The notes beneath the pieces are model-generated. The model saw only the letters and a program-made list of their open reading frames with translations, had not been told where the DNA came from and made no database searches. DNA of 64,000 nucleotides from Centroberyx gerrardi (taxonomy: Eukaryota; Chordata; Actinopteri; Beryciformes; Berycidae): the NCBI RefSeq assembly GCF_048128805.1, contig NC_136016.1, positions 4,246,001 to 4,310,000 on the forward strand, written 5' to 3'. Position 1 is the stretch's first letter, and each line of letters begins with the position of its first letter. A program made the translations under genes and the position numbers. Below, one piece after another: positions 26,424 to 39,800 of the stretch.

Positions 26424-29400
26424 TCATATTTGTGTATGTCTGTCCGTGTGTGTATACGCAGGCCCTTGTAGACACACACATCCTCACGCTGACATGGGAG
26501 TGTGGGAAAAGGTTGCTTTCCCACTAACATTAGATATGGCTCTCTGTCTTTCCCTTTCTCTATTGCAAACGCATTGATTTCCTCTTTGCTCAGCTATTTC
26601 CATGTATGGACTGTTGCCTGATGAAGTTCAGCATCAACATCTACTAATCAGGCAACAGTACTGAAGGTCTCAATTCCAATTGTTTGCCATTTAACCTAAA
26701 TCACCACTGCTCCTTGTCAGTATGTGACTTATGTAACAGTGTTTCTTCTTATCATTCTCTCATAGGTATAACTAGAACGCGCATGTATTGACCCCAACAG
26801 TATTTGTGTGAAATGTTAGTATTCAGGGGGGTTAAATGTATTCACCTACTGTTTCTATTAGGGCAGCACAATTAATTGTCTATTGCAATTCCACATTTAT
26901 AATATTAGAATACTGGCATGGTGGCAATATTGAAACATTTCATTTAGAGTGTCTGCTGTAGTTGCTAATAGTCAAAATGTTGATGTATGGTGCAAATACT
27001 GCAGTTAAATAATTTGGTCTTCAAATCAATCAAGATTGTCGTTTCAGCCAAAATCGTGCAGGCCTAGTTTCCATGGCAAAGCGGTAAACAAATGTATGAA
27101 AGCGATGTTCAATGTGCTGTTGCAGGAGGAGGAGGCTGTGACTCTGGGCCTCTCCACCGGCCAGGCTCTGGGGAAGCTCCGGGACCAGCTCTGCAGCCTG
27201 CTGGAGCAGCACCAGAGGACTGCACGCAGACGAACCTCTGCACAGGTACAGGCACACGCACACGCTCGTATCAGTGTGCTTCCCTTCACTACATTCATTC
27301 CCTAACCTAAACCAAATCCTAATTCTAGTCTTAACCCTAAACCCTAATCCTAATCCTAAACTAACCCCTTGTAGGAGTGAGGGCTGGCGAGAATGTCCTC
27401 ATGTTCGAGGATTTTCATCATCTTTGTATTCTTGTGAGGATGTTTGGTCCTCATAAGGATAGAGGCATAAGAACACACACACAAAATGCTATGCTTGATC
27501 CCATCTACTAATAGCGACACAGCTCCCCATCCAAACTCTTTAAATAAGCCGTCACATGCTATGTCAAATGTGTTGCGTAACGCGCTGCGTATCGTTTTGC
27601 TTACTTGTTGTTTTATCCGGTTATCATAGGAACAGTGGGTGAAGAGCTTCCTTTACCATGGCAACCGTCACTCCTGTCTCCAATGGCCAGGAGCCGCGCT
27701 CACTCTACTCGTGGTGCTGGGACTCTTCTGTTGCCATGGCAGCCAGCCAAAGGGCAGGTAGGTGCCCTCTTTTTACACGGAGCTGAATCGTCCTAGCTTT
27801 GAATGTCTATGAAGGATGTACAGCATTAACAAAAAAATGCTGAAGATGCAGTGCAGTGATTTTTAATTCAGCTAGGAAAGACTTGTATTTCTAATTCTAA
27901 TTTCAGTGCTGCCTCTTGGCCAGGTCTCCCTTGTAAAAGAGAAATTGGTTCTCAGTGTTCAAAAATGCGAGGAGTGTCATTTTTTCAGTTCTTCTCTGCA
28001 TTAGTGCTCCTCTCTTTACGCTTAGCTAATTCTCAGCAGTTGGAGGTGGTGTGGCGCTATCCACATGTTTAGCACCACCCACTTTTTGATGACCATCATG
28101 TCTGAAGCTGCAAAAGCGTACTCTAGAAATCAGGAAATATGTCTCGTCAAATTAGAAACTACAAGCCGGGGGTTATCGACACGTAGGTCTCCCTCTCTCT
28201 CTCTGCCGTACTCGCTCACTTGCTCACAGACCAGTTCCCTGAAGTGAGAAATTGCAAATAATCGCATTAGTGTCATTTTACACCAGCTGTCATTGCTCTC
28301 ACCATACACCATACAAGACAATCTTTCACCTCTCTTTCACACTGTCTGCGGCTACCTCATTAATTATGCATCCCATTGACCAATCAGAGTGCTCATTGAA
28401 ATTGGGGTATGTTTGATGTTATTTTCACTGAGAAGTAGATGGAATTGGTGCAGTTTGATTCTGTTGACAGCCAGAGGGCATTAGTCAAAGTTCCACAACA
28501 GTTATAGTTATATTTGGAGAAACTTTACATCAGCAAGCCTTTTGTTAAGCAATACCATGAGATTGGGAAATGCGATTGTCATTGCACTGGACCTTTTTAA
28601 AGACTGATTAATTCTCACTTCCCTCATTTGTCACATTATGGATCTGCTCTCTCTTTTCCTCTCCGCTCATCTTCCCATTCCTCTCTCTCCTCCACCCTAG
28701 TTCTGGTATAGAGCTGGTGAACGCCGCAGCCCTCCTCCTCCTCTTCCTGCTGAACCTGCTGCTGGTCGGACGGCAGGAGAGGCTGAAGAGGAGCGAGATG
28801 GTCCGGCGCCTGAAGGGCATCATCACACAGCTCGACGGTGAGTGAGGCTGGTTGACTCAGAATCCTTGTGTCTTTGTTAAACTCTTCTTTCTCACTCAAC
28901 TTCAACATATTTCATACGTAACATATTTGTTACTGATTGGCTGAGAGAGGAACTGCATCATTTGACATGTTTACTGTTATCTTGTTATACTCTATTTTCT
29001 CTAGACTATCTGTCGCGGTGTGTGGGTGAACCGGTGCGGTGGTCTCCATCTCTCTACCCCGACCTGTACACGCCCTCATCCCCGTCCTGGTCCCTCCACT
29101 GGACCTACCGCGACTCGCAGCTGGTCAACCTGCCTGTCAGTCTGCTGGTGGAAGGAGACATCATCGCCCTGAGACCCGGGCAAGAGGCATTTGCATCCCT
29201 TAGAGGGATTAAGGTTAGTTTGCGTGTGGTTGCATGTGCACACACACATACACACACAAGACATGCATACAAGTGAGGGGTGTGTTCTAGCTCACACAGT
29301 CGTCAATTGCATCTTCTTCATTTGAGGAGGCTTTTAATCTTGGAAAAGCCAGCTGTTTGCATGTTGATGTCCCTCTTTTCTTCTCTTTAGGGTTCATTTA

Positions 29401-32004
29401 CCAAAACACAGAATCTGATGTAACTTTCCCTTATGCTGTTTTGGATGAGCACTTGGGCGTACACCTAGTTCACAACATTATCCGATTTCTAACCTCTCTA
29501 CTGGTCTCAACAACAGTAGGCTGAAAGGATGGCTGACCCCTCTGGCTCGAAACAGCCCGCTCAGCAGCGCAGAAACTGAACCATGTGTCACCAGCTTTGT
29601 CCGGTTCCCCCTCTACAGGATGACGAGCACATTGTGTTGGAGCCAGGAGATTTATTCCCCCCGTTCTCCCCTCCTCCCTCCCCGCGGGCCAACGAGAAGA
29701 GAGGCCCCCAGAGCCCCCAGCAGCACCGCCTCTTCAGGGTGGTCCGAACTCCGGTACTGGACCCTGTCAGGTGGGGAACTTGGCTATGTTGGGCCTAGAG
29801 GTTCACAGTTGTTTTGTGCTGCTGGAATGTGAAGGAGAGAGAATATAAAATACAAGATTAAATGTTAATAGAAATGTTCAAAGATCTGTTGTCCAGCTCA
29901 CTGTATTTGATAGTATTAAGGTGAAGGTATTTCCTTAGTTCTTAATCATAAATCTGTAAAAACCACCCTATACACATCCATATGTACAAGAAAATGCAGG
30001 CTGGAAGGAGCTGTCAGTATGTTAGTACAAAGTGTTAATCATTTCTGAAGAGGTGCGTTAGGGGTGAGCATGTTTTCCCATCTTCTGAATGATTCTCCAG
30101 GCTTTCATATATCCCATCCAAATGCAGATGTATGATTATAGATGTTGGGGGGTGGGGTGGGGGGGGGGGTGGGGGGTTAGGGTTAGATATTCAAGTTTTA
30201 TAAAAAGTTTATTATCCTTTTGTCCTCTCTTTGTTTCAACAGGAACAGTTTAGAGCAGGCGCTGTCTCGGCCAATCACCGCGCTGGATAATGAGAGGTTT
30301 ACTGTGCAGTCAGTCATGGCCAAGCTAGCCTGTCCTATCGTGCTGGTGAGCAATTACATGGAGGATCTAAATTGCTTCTGCCATGTGTTTGGCATCGCTT
30401 GTTATCTGCTTAAAACAACCCAAGGACAGCTCTTCATCTTATTCAGAAGTAGCCGACTCCTCTTGTTAAATGAATAACGTTTTCTATGACCTCTGCCTTT
30501 AGGTGGCGTTCTTGCTGGTGAACATTGTCCGGTATTTCTGTGATGCACCCAGTCTCACCCCTCCCTGCTACAACTTCTTCCAACTGCAGGTAAAAACATT
30601 CAAAATTATAAATGTTTAGAGTATTTTGCCACTTTCACCATGCTATATATTTGCTTTTTTTGTGAGTATTATGATTATTAAAATGAGGATAAATGCGCTT
30701 TAATTGATCCAGCTAACCCAGCTATTGGACTGCTGCCTTTTGAGCTCATACAGTAAAAATTGTCTCTCACAATACATATTATGTGATTTAATTGTATTTT
30801 TGCTTATGGACAATGGATGTTGTTTGTCTGGAACTTTAATGTTTGCTAAGAACGTCCTGATAGAAGGGGCTGGAAAAGTCTTAAATTATACTATCTAAAC
30901 CCAGGGCCTTCAAAGTTCTTGAATAAAGTTAAATGAAGCATGTAAAATCCAATCTTCTTAAATTCAGGTTTAGAGGTGTTAAAATTGTTGACATTCAAAA
31001 AGTCAGGCTTCTGGCCAGGTTTCTCTTGAAAGGCAATATATATATTTTTTTAAATCTCAACAAAACTATCGATTTGAATAAAGGTTAAAAACTAGATGGC
31101 ACTCAACAGAGCGCATACCTCTGCCTATGTGATTGTCAAGATATGCCAGTCAGACTTTCACCAAAAGTTAATAATTTCTTCCATAGATATGCCTGTTCAA
31201 ATTCTTGCCACTTTAAATTGGCAGCTCTCCAGTGGTTCCATGTTGTTTGAGCCAATAATGGAGGGTTTGTTATATGCCTTTTTGTGAGAAGCCACGCCCC
31301 CCTTTGGCCAATCAGTGTGAAAAGTGAATCAGTTCTTCCTTGCCCCATAACCAACCTTTCCACAAAATTTCATGGAATTCCATAACATAACCCCCGAAAC
31401 ATAAACAAATGAGGTGTCGAGATGAGATGTAAATGTGTGAAATGGTGTTTGCAGCTGATGGGCGTTCTGCCCATCTTGCCCCTGCTCTTCCCCATCATGT
31501 GGGTGCTGGTGAACGCCTATGGAGAGGCCCGGGTCCTCGCCGAGTCCAGCCGCGCTTCACCCACAGGCCTGGTGAGAGACCCACACACACGCACACACAC
31601 AGTCACACTTAACTTTTTCACGTAACTTTGTGTTGTGCGCTGACAGGAACAGAGAGAGAGCTGTCACCACTAACAGAGGATTCATGCCCTTGTGTTCTAT
31701 GTTGTAACTAACAGCTAAAGACAGACACACACACACACACACACTTTAGGGTTAGACCGATATTGTGGTTTGGGACATTTTGATCAGATTCTACATAAGC
31801 GTCCATGAATATGCTATTGTTCTTCTATTCTTATTGTCATCCTCAGTTTCAGTGGAGAGTTTTAGTATCCCATGATGGTCAAAATACTGTTTCAGAGGCT
31901 TTTCCACCCCGACAAGAATAAAAGTATCTGGGAAACCATAGGCAGCTTCAGTCCAAAAATATTGGTATTGGCCTTCAAAAACCCATATCGGCCTAACCCT
32001 AACA

Positions 32005-32036
<32 letters not shown>

Positions 32037-35000
32037 TAGACACACAGAGGAGAAACAGTGAGGGCCTCCCTCTGTTTTAACTAGACTCTTCTCTCGCCCC
32101 AGCTTGCTAAGTTCTCTGAGGATACTCTAAGCAGCTACACCGAAGTGGTTTCCTCCCAGGTATAACCTCTCGCTGTCTCGCTCCCCCCCTCCCTCCCTCC
32201 CTCCTCCGCTCGCTTGACCCCCCCCCCCCCCCCCGCCTGTCTTCACTCGCTCGCTGCAACCCCCTCTGTGGAACCCTGTACACAGCTCTCACTATCCCCC
32301 GCCCCACCACCACCCTCACCCTCACCCCCCACTTCGTCTTTTATTTCTTTACTTTGGAATCATCATCACGGACGTCTTCTGATTCAACCATCTTGTTTTT
32401 TTATTTACTTATTTTCTTTTAACTTGAGCACCCTGCTTTGTTTCCTATATTTTCTTTCATCTTGCACGATGAGTTATTTTGTTTCCTTTGACTCTTTGGT
32501 TATGGTCACTCTTCATCTATGGATTATCAGTCGACGCGTCTCGACCGAGCACCTCTGGATGTAAGTCTCACCTCACCTTTTGTTGTCTTATTTTGGCAGT
32601 CCACCCTGCCTCTTTTTAAGATCATTTTCTCACCTTTCACCCCTGGGTACAACTTCCCGTTCTCACGACCTCTCACGGCTCCTGACCAAACCCGATCTTT
32701 GACCCCTCCTCCTTCATTGTTTGCCGGTCTGTAGTAATCAAAATAAAACCAAAGTGAATCAACAATCAACAGTTGATTACTACCGATCCGCCTTCCTGAA
32801 ACCATCAATGTTGTGTTCCCGGCTATGGCTTTGCTACAGATGAATAAACGGGAAGTGGTAGAATATAGGGAGGAGGTGATCCTGAGAAGGGCTTCCACTT
32901 AAATCTGTGCCTGACCCTCCACCTCTGCCCGTCTGCCTGCACTGCATGACTGGAAATCAGCCCCACTCTGGCCCTATGCCAGTAAATTCTCTAGGTTTTC
33001 CACTCCTTGAGTCCTTTCCTTATCTCCTTTGGAATTACCATGAAAATCTTTTTGATGTGCTCACAGGGTCCAAAATTAACACCCGCCAAGCGTCAGATGC
33101 TAGTAAGATTTGTCTGGTAACTTTTTGAGACAATAACATAACACCTCAGACTCTCTGATCATGAGCCATTCAAATCAAACAGGCTACTGATTGGCCGCCT
33201 GTTATGCTGCTCTACATAAATTGTAGCATCTAAACTTCTGTTTCTCCACTGCCTGGATGGTTAACTAGCCTGATGTTAGTTGAAATTTAACATTATTTCC
33301 ATATGGCAAGTCGCTTCATGATGAATTACAAACTTGACCCATTGCAGTGGGTGAGTGAGCAAGTTTTAAATTAAAACTAAATCTGCTCTCGTCTCTTTAT
33401 TGAATGAAATAGCATTGAAAACAGGTAGTGGTTGCTGTGGAAATGTGTATATTGATTATTTTGACTGCCAACTATTCCTGGGCGCGTTAATGTTTTTTAG
33501 TTCACCAGTTCTTGGCGGGTGAGCCAAAAAGTTAATTTGGGACACTGCTTGCTCATGATAAAAAGAGGAGGCAAGGAAGGGAATCTGTCCAAACTGATCA
33601 GGCAGTTGCCTTGGCGCTGTCAGGACTGAGTCACGGTGATTGGTTTGTCCCCCGCTGAACGAGCCATCGTGGATTCCATCCATAACAAAATCAAGAAGCG
33701 CATGGAAATGTTTTGGATCATATACTAATGCCGCAGTTTCATTAGGCTTTGCCTTCTTGCCATGTAACAGTAGCGTTATAGCTTAGAGGCTTTGTCTTTT
33801 TTTTCTTTCTTTCTTTTTTTAGCCCAATCACAAAGCTGATACAGGCATATTAATTTGCTTTAGAGCTGGTTTAGGCTTTTCAGGCTGAGCTTTTCACTCC
33901 ATTTGCTCTTCCTTGCTACAGAAAGCTAGCTTTTCAAATTTTCATTTTGAATAGCTTTATCGCTTTAGTTATGACAGAAGTAGCGCTTGAATACGAATAC
34001 GATTTGCATTTATTGGGACATGCGTCCCTCTTTCTAGCATTTAGTAGAGAACAGTGGTCTGACTGTATGTGTGTGTGTATGTGTGTGTGTGTGCAGGAGA
34101 TGCTGCGTTGTGTGTGGAGACACCTGGTGGGCGTCCTGAAGGGAGAGTCTCAGACACTCTGCTACACTTCCAGCCTTTTACACACTCTGGGATCTGTCAC
34201 AGTGAGTATTGTGTGTGCGCATGTGTGCCCACATGGTACTATGGGCATAGGTTTTGCTAGGGACATAAAAAAAACAGCCTGATAATTAAAAGTTATGGAA
34301 GAAAGGAAAGAAGGAAGTATAGCTGAAATAGATGGAGAAAACAAACATTCATGGAAATGTAGTTTTCCTGTACTCTTCTACTGTTTTTTGAGATGCATGA
34401 AATGCCTTTAGGCAAAATTTAAGGGTCAAACATCCCTCCCACCCTCAAAATAGACCATCTAAGCCACTTTATATTGTTGGTGTGTGTGCGTGAGTTTAGT
34501 TCTAAATTTGCTGTGTGTCCGCTGTGTGTGTAGGTGCTTTGCTGCGTGGACAAGCAGGGCATCCTGTCGTGGCCCAACCCCAGTCCAGAGACCGTGCTGT
34601 TCTTCAGCGGGCGGGTGGAGCCGCCTCACGACAGCCAAGACGACCTCCAGGATGACCTGTCAATCAACTCCTACTGCCGAATGGAGACCGACGACGACAG
34701 GGATGAGGTAGAGGTGTGTGTGTGTGTGTGTGCGTGTGCGTGTGTGTGAATGTGATCGCTCAGGCAACTTTTTTCATTGTTTCATCGGTCAGTGATTCTT
34801 GCATTGAGGAGAGTTTCTCCTCAATGAAAAATCTACTGTTTTGTTGTTGTAAAGCGCTCCTGGCTGCCCATATGTGTGAGTGACATCTAGTTAGACCTAT
34901 TTTATCTCATACAGCGCAGCGGTGTCATGATGTAGGAGTCCAGTCTTGTCTGTATGGTTGAATTTAAGTTATGTTTTAAATGTCTAGATGTTCAGTACCC

Positions 35001-36862
35001 ATGAATAGTAGTAATTGGGCGTGTTCACACTATTTTGTAGAGAAAGTGCTACCTCAACTGCCTTTTGTGCTGATTTTGTAAAAGAGGATTGCGTTTCCAT
35101 AACAACCAGTAGTAGCTGCGACTGTCAGCAAACATACTTGGGTACAACTCTCAAACACTTACCAGAGAGACCTACAGCACAGCCAATGTACTCCGAGTGG
35201 CGTTAACACGGTCAGTAATTAGTATTTCAAAGTGTTGGATCCTCTCCTGATTGGTTATGACCACTGTGCATTAGGTCCAGGAGGTGGAGGCTCTGCTCTG
35301 TCTACCAACGGAGTCTTCCATCCAGCTGGGGGACGGGCCCGAGCCCAGCGAGACGTCGCACGACACGGCCCGCTCCTCCGACACACTCCGGCCCCGACAC
35401 ACCTGCCAGCACACGCACACTCGCACCAAACACCACTCCGGATCCAACGTCAGCTTCAGCCACGACACCGAGGGAGGCGAGGACGACCAGGCACAGGTAA
35501 CCCTCCGGAAAGTCATGGGAAATTACAGAAAATGCTTTTTTGTCATTTGAAGATTTTGGGAACTGCACACAAATGTATGGAAAAAATATTATTGTTCATT
35601 GATTGTCGTGACATGCAAATATGACTTCACAACTCAAGCTAAATTAAACTAAACTTTAATGATTAACTGAGTCATCGCAGCAGCAGATAGTAGGATATAG
35701 ATAAGAATAAGACAATAAGGATCTTTTGCTTTTATTGATTTTATGTAAAGCACACTTTCATACACTCCTTGTGTATGAAATAGGCTATACAAATAAAATC
35801 TGACTTGACTTTGGTTTTGACTTGACTTTAGGTTATTTGTCCTCCTTGTCTTTTTCTTTTTGTCCCATTCGTCCCCAGGACCTAGCGCTGGGCTGCCCGG
35901 ATGCAGAGGCCGAGGACTTTGTGTGCGACTACCACCTGGAGATGCTCAGCCTGTCGCAGGACCAGCAAAACCCGGTCAGCATCCAGTTCGACGACCTGTC
36001 CTGGCAGTGCCACCTGCCGTCCCTCAAGCCTTTGGGCCTCAACATCATGCTGAACCTGTGCAACGCCAGCGTCACCCAGCAGCTCTGCCGCTTCTCCGAC
36101 CACCTGTCCAACCTGGCACTGCAGGAGAGCCACGGCACCGTGCTGCCCGTCTACGTGCCCTGGGGGCTGTGCGAGCTGTCCAGGCTCATAGGTGTGTTAT
36201 TTTACACTCTGGCTTGGTTTGACCCTTAGTTGGGTTTGTTTGGCCATATGAGAACACAGTAATCAGACTGCGGCTTTGTTGAGAGGGAGGTTTTTACTGT
36301 TTCCAACCCTGGAGTTTTGTTCGGAGGGAAAACATGACATGACATGTTGAGTTTTACACCAGAAGAAAGTCCTTTCCCAGACTAACTTTCTGATCGATGA
36401 AGGAAATGGCTGCTCCCACATGGCTTTGATGATAAATTATGGCTACGAGTTGTTGCTTTGTTGCCTTTATGTATTGGTTTGGTTATATTTCACCCGGCGA
36501 AATTTCAAGCAAACTATAATTCATCTCCAAAAGCCACATGGGAGCAGTCATTTCCTTCATTGGTCAGAAAGTTGGTACATAAAAGGACTTTCCTCTAGGG
36601 TGAAACTCATCCATAACCCATAAATTACAGTGTTTTAAAGGAGTAGTTCACGCAAAAATCTATGGTTGGATCATAAAGTCCAAATGAATCTCTAGTGTTG
36701 GTTTGAAAACGTAGCGAGAAACCTCCCTCTCAGCAAAGTGTGTCTGATTTCTGTGTTGTCATTTTGATAAACAAACTAAGGAGGAAACCAATGACAGAGT
36801 TCAGTATTAACTGCTGTAAACCAACCAGGTGTACACCCCGACACAATTTGCCCTCTCAATTC

Positions 36863-36898
<36 letters not shown>

Positions 36899-39800
36899 AG
36901 GGTTCACCCCCGGCGCGAGGGAGCTGTTTAAACAGGAGAACCACTTGGCTCTGTACCAGCTGCCGTCCGGAGAGAAGGCCAAGGAGTCGGCTCCCCGTCG
37001 CCTGCATCACTTCATCAAGCGCCAGCCTCCCATGTCCCACCTCATCTCCCTGTTTGTACGAGACGCCTCCTCCAGTGAGTACACACACTTGTCTTTCTCT
37101 AGCAAGCTGCCTATCTCACTCTGTCCCACTGTGCTGTTTTGTTCTGCTTCGTCCTTTTTACCACAGCGCTGTTGGCAAGCAGAGTGAGACACTTCATTTT
37201 CATTTCATCATTTTGTATCATGTCTGTTTTTCACTGAACTGTATCTAATTAATAAAAGGAAGGTGTGAAAATGTACCTATAAATAGAATATTTTAACTAT
37301 AAATCTTCACACTAGCTGTATTTTTTTTCACAACTTCCATAATCCTCTTTTTGTATGTAAATTAAATTCACATGTCGTTACACAAAGGGAGAACTTGTTC
37401 TGGGTTCTTTGTTAGTTTGTATGGACTGCTGCCATACAGTGATGTATTGCGATATACATTTCTAAATCTTCTAATGATGATAATGCAGCACATATCTGGC
37501 ATTTTATAATAAATCGCATAGTTGTATAAGCAGTACTTCTTAGTATACTGTATGCATTTTGTCTTATTAATTCACCCTTTTTTCCCTGTTTCTTTTTCTG
37601 GCCTATATATGGCATAGTAAGTTGGAGAGTTAGTTTGTTTTCGTTTTTGACCTCCTGAAGTAAATAATGTAACTCGCTCTGTCTGCCCTCTGACCTGTCT
37701 GCTATAGATAACGTCCAGATGCTGTCCCACGGCTCGGCTGACCTCATTCTGGAGGCCTGCACTGACTTCTGGGACGGAGCCGATATCTACCCCTTGTCAG
37801 GCTCCGACAGGTATCACACAGACTGATTTATTTTCTCAAATTATCCAATGGAATTCAATGAAAGTGCTTCTAAAGGCATAAAATACTGGTATTCATATCT
37901 TAGGCTTACATAACTGTTTTTGCTCTTTCCTTTGCCCTCTTGCAGAAAGAAGGTTCTGGACTTCTACCAGCGTGCCTGTCTGTCGGGCTACTGCTCGGCC
38001 TTCGCCTACAAACCCATGCAGGTGTCGCTGTCCTGCCAGCTGAACGGGAAGTGCGTGGAGCTGGCCCCGGGTCCCAGCCTCTTCTCCGGGGTGGAGCTGC
38101 CCTCCACCACCCCCATCAAACACAGCTCCCGCAGGAACAGCTGGAGCTCTGACGGTATGGAGGAGGGACGGAGGGAGGGATAGTTAAGGGGAAAAGAGAG
38201 AGGGAGAACTGAAAAGAGTGGATTTTCAGTGGGAAAGTGATGGATAACTGCTCAAGTGTGTGATCCCCTCCTCACTACTTTGTCATTTCTCTTCCTCCCA
38301 CATTTTTTCCTTCTCTCTTTCCCTCCCAACATCTTTCCTCTACAGAGGGTATAGGTGAGGGTGTAGAGCGGGAGGACTGTGTCCAGGCCCTGAGTGGTCA
38401 GATCTTCATGGGCATGGTGTCATCCCAGTTCCAGGCGAGGCTGGACACGGTCCGGCTCATCGACGCCCTGGTCACTGCCTGCATCCGCTTCGTCTACTTT
38501 TCCATGGAGGATGAGCTCCGCAGCAAGGTGAATATATTATTCTGGGTTTCTACAAAGCCCAGATACATGTGAAACACCCCATGGTCAGCAGAGAATATTG
38601 AGACAAATAAAGTGGAATAATTATTTTAAAAAAAATCAAGATATATGCAACCTATCACACAACAGAAGAACATGAGAAGTGTTTCGGTGTGCGTTGTAAA
38701 AAATACTATTCGCCTTATCAATATATTCAATTTACAGATGTAGATAGCATAGGTGTTTAATGTGCAGATTTGAATATGTGCATTACTAAACATTCACCTT
38801 GTGGAAAAACCCCAGATGGAGGAACCATATTACACGTGTACGTTGTTGTCTGTTCTCATTAGCATCAATGCTATCTTGTCTGTGCAGGTCTTCGCAGAGA
38901 AGATGGGTTTAGAGACAGGCTGGAACTGTCACATCTCTCTGACTCCTAACGGAGATAGTCCCTGTGACGGAGGTCCATCCAGCCCCGGTCAGGGCTCCTT
39001 GCATGAAGACTTGAACCAAGGTACCATACCTGTGTTTGTGCATTTGAAACTGCGCTTATGATGTGTTTCTATGCATTGTATTCCGCTTATGCCGGGGATA
39101 CACTGCATGACTTTTAGGCTGGTTATAGCCACGATTTGGCTATCAGTCCTGATTTTCAAGATTGGTGCTAGTTTGGATCTGTCATACAAATTACCTTCTA
39201 GTGTGTCTGAGGTTTCAGGACTTTAATCTCTTGCCACCCAATCCAGTCGGAACCATCACCATTATTTCAAACACGCTTGATTTTTACGACTCAAATCTGG
39301 CCAAGTCATGACATCCTCCTGTAGTGTGAACTGGTCAACGAATCAAACCTGAAGTGTGTGATGCCCACTCTGTTTTGCGGTGTGTCCCCAACCTTAGACC
39401 GCTGTATTTGTATGTGTTATAGATTCTCGGGATGAGGCGGAAGGTCCATTACTCCCAGAGGAAGAAGCCCATTCTGACCTGGCCAGTTTCCAGCCCACGG
39501 ACAGCGATGTCCCCAGCTTCCTGGAGGACTGCAACAGGGTAACAATGGCTTTGTCAATACCAATAAAGTCACTGCGCAGCACTCTTCACAATGGCAAAGG
39601 GCCTGTGTCTGTTCCTCCTTCACCCTTACAATACAGGCTGGTTTCTCTCTTTGAACTGACGACTGTAAGTCCCTGTCCAGCTGTCTTACCCTGCAGAGTA
39701 TATTCAGGAGACAGCATATTATCCCTATTTTAGCTTTGATTCATTCCACTCTGAGATCCTCGGGCAACGTTCTTTTAGTGGTTTCACAGTCCATGCTGAA

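Noticed and set aside
27300..27370. Telomere-like CCTAA repeats (also near 2507-2530, 30172, 31995)
   Set aside because: Short, irregular and intronic; too few units to indicate a telomere fusion.
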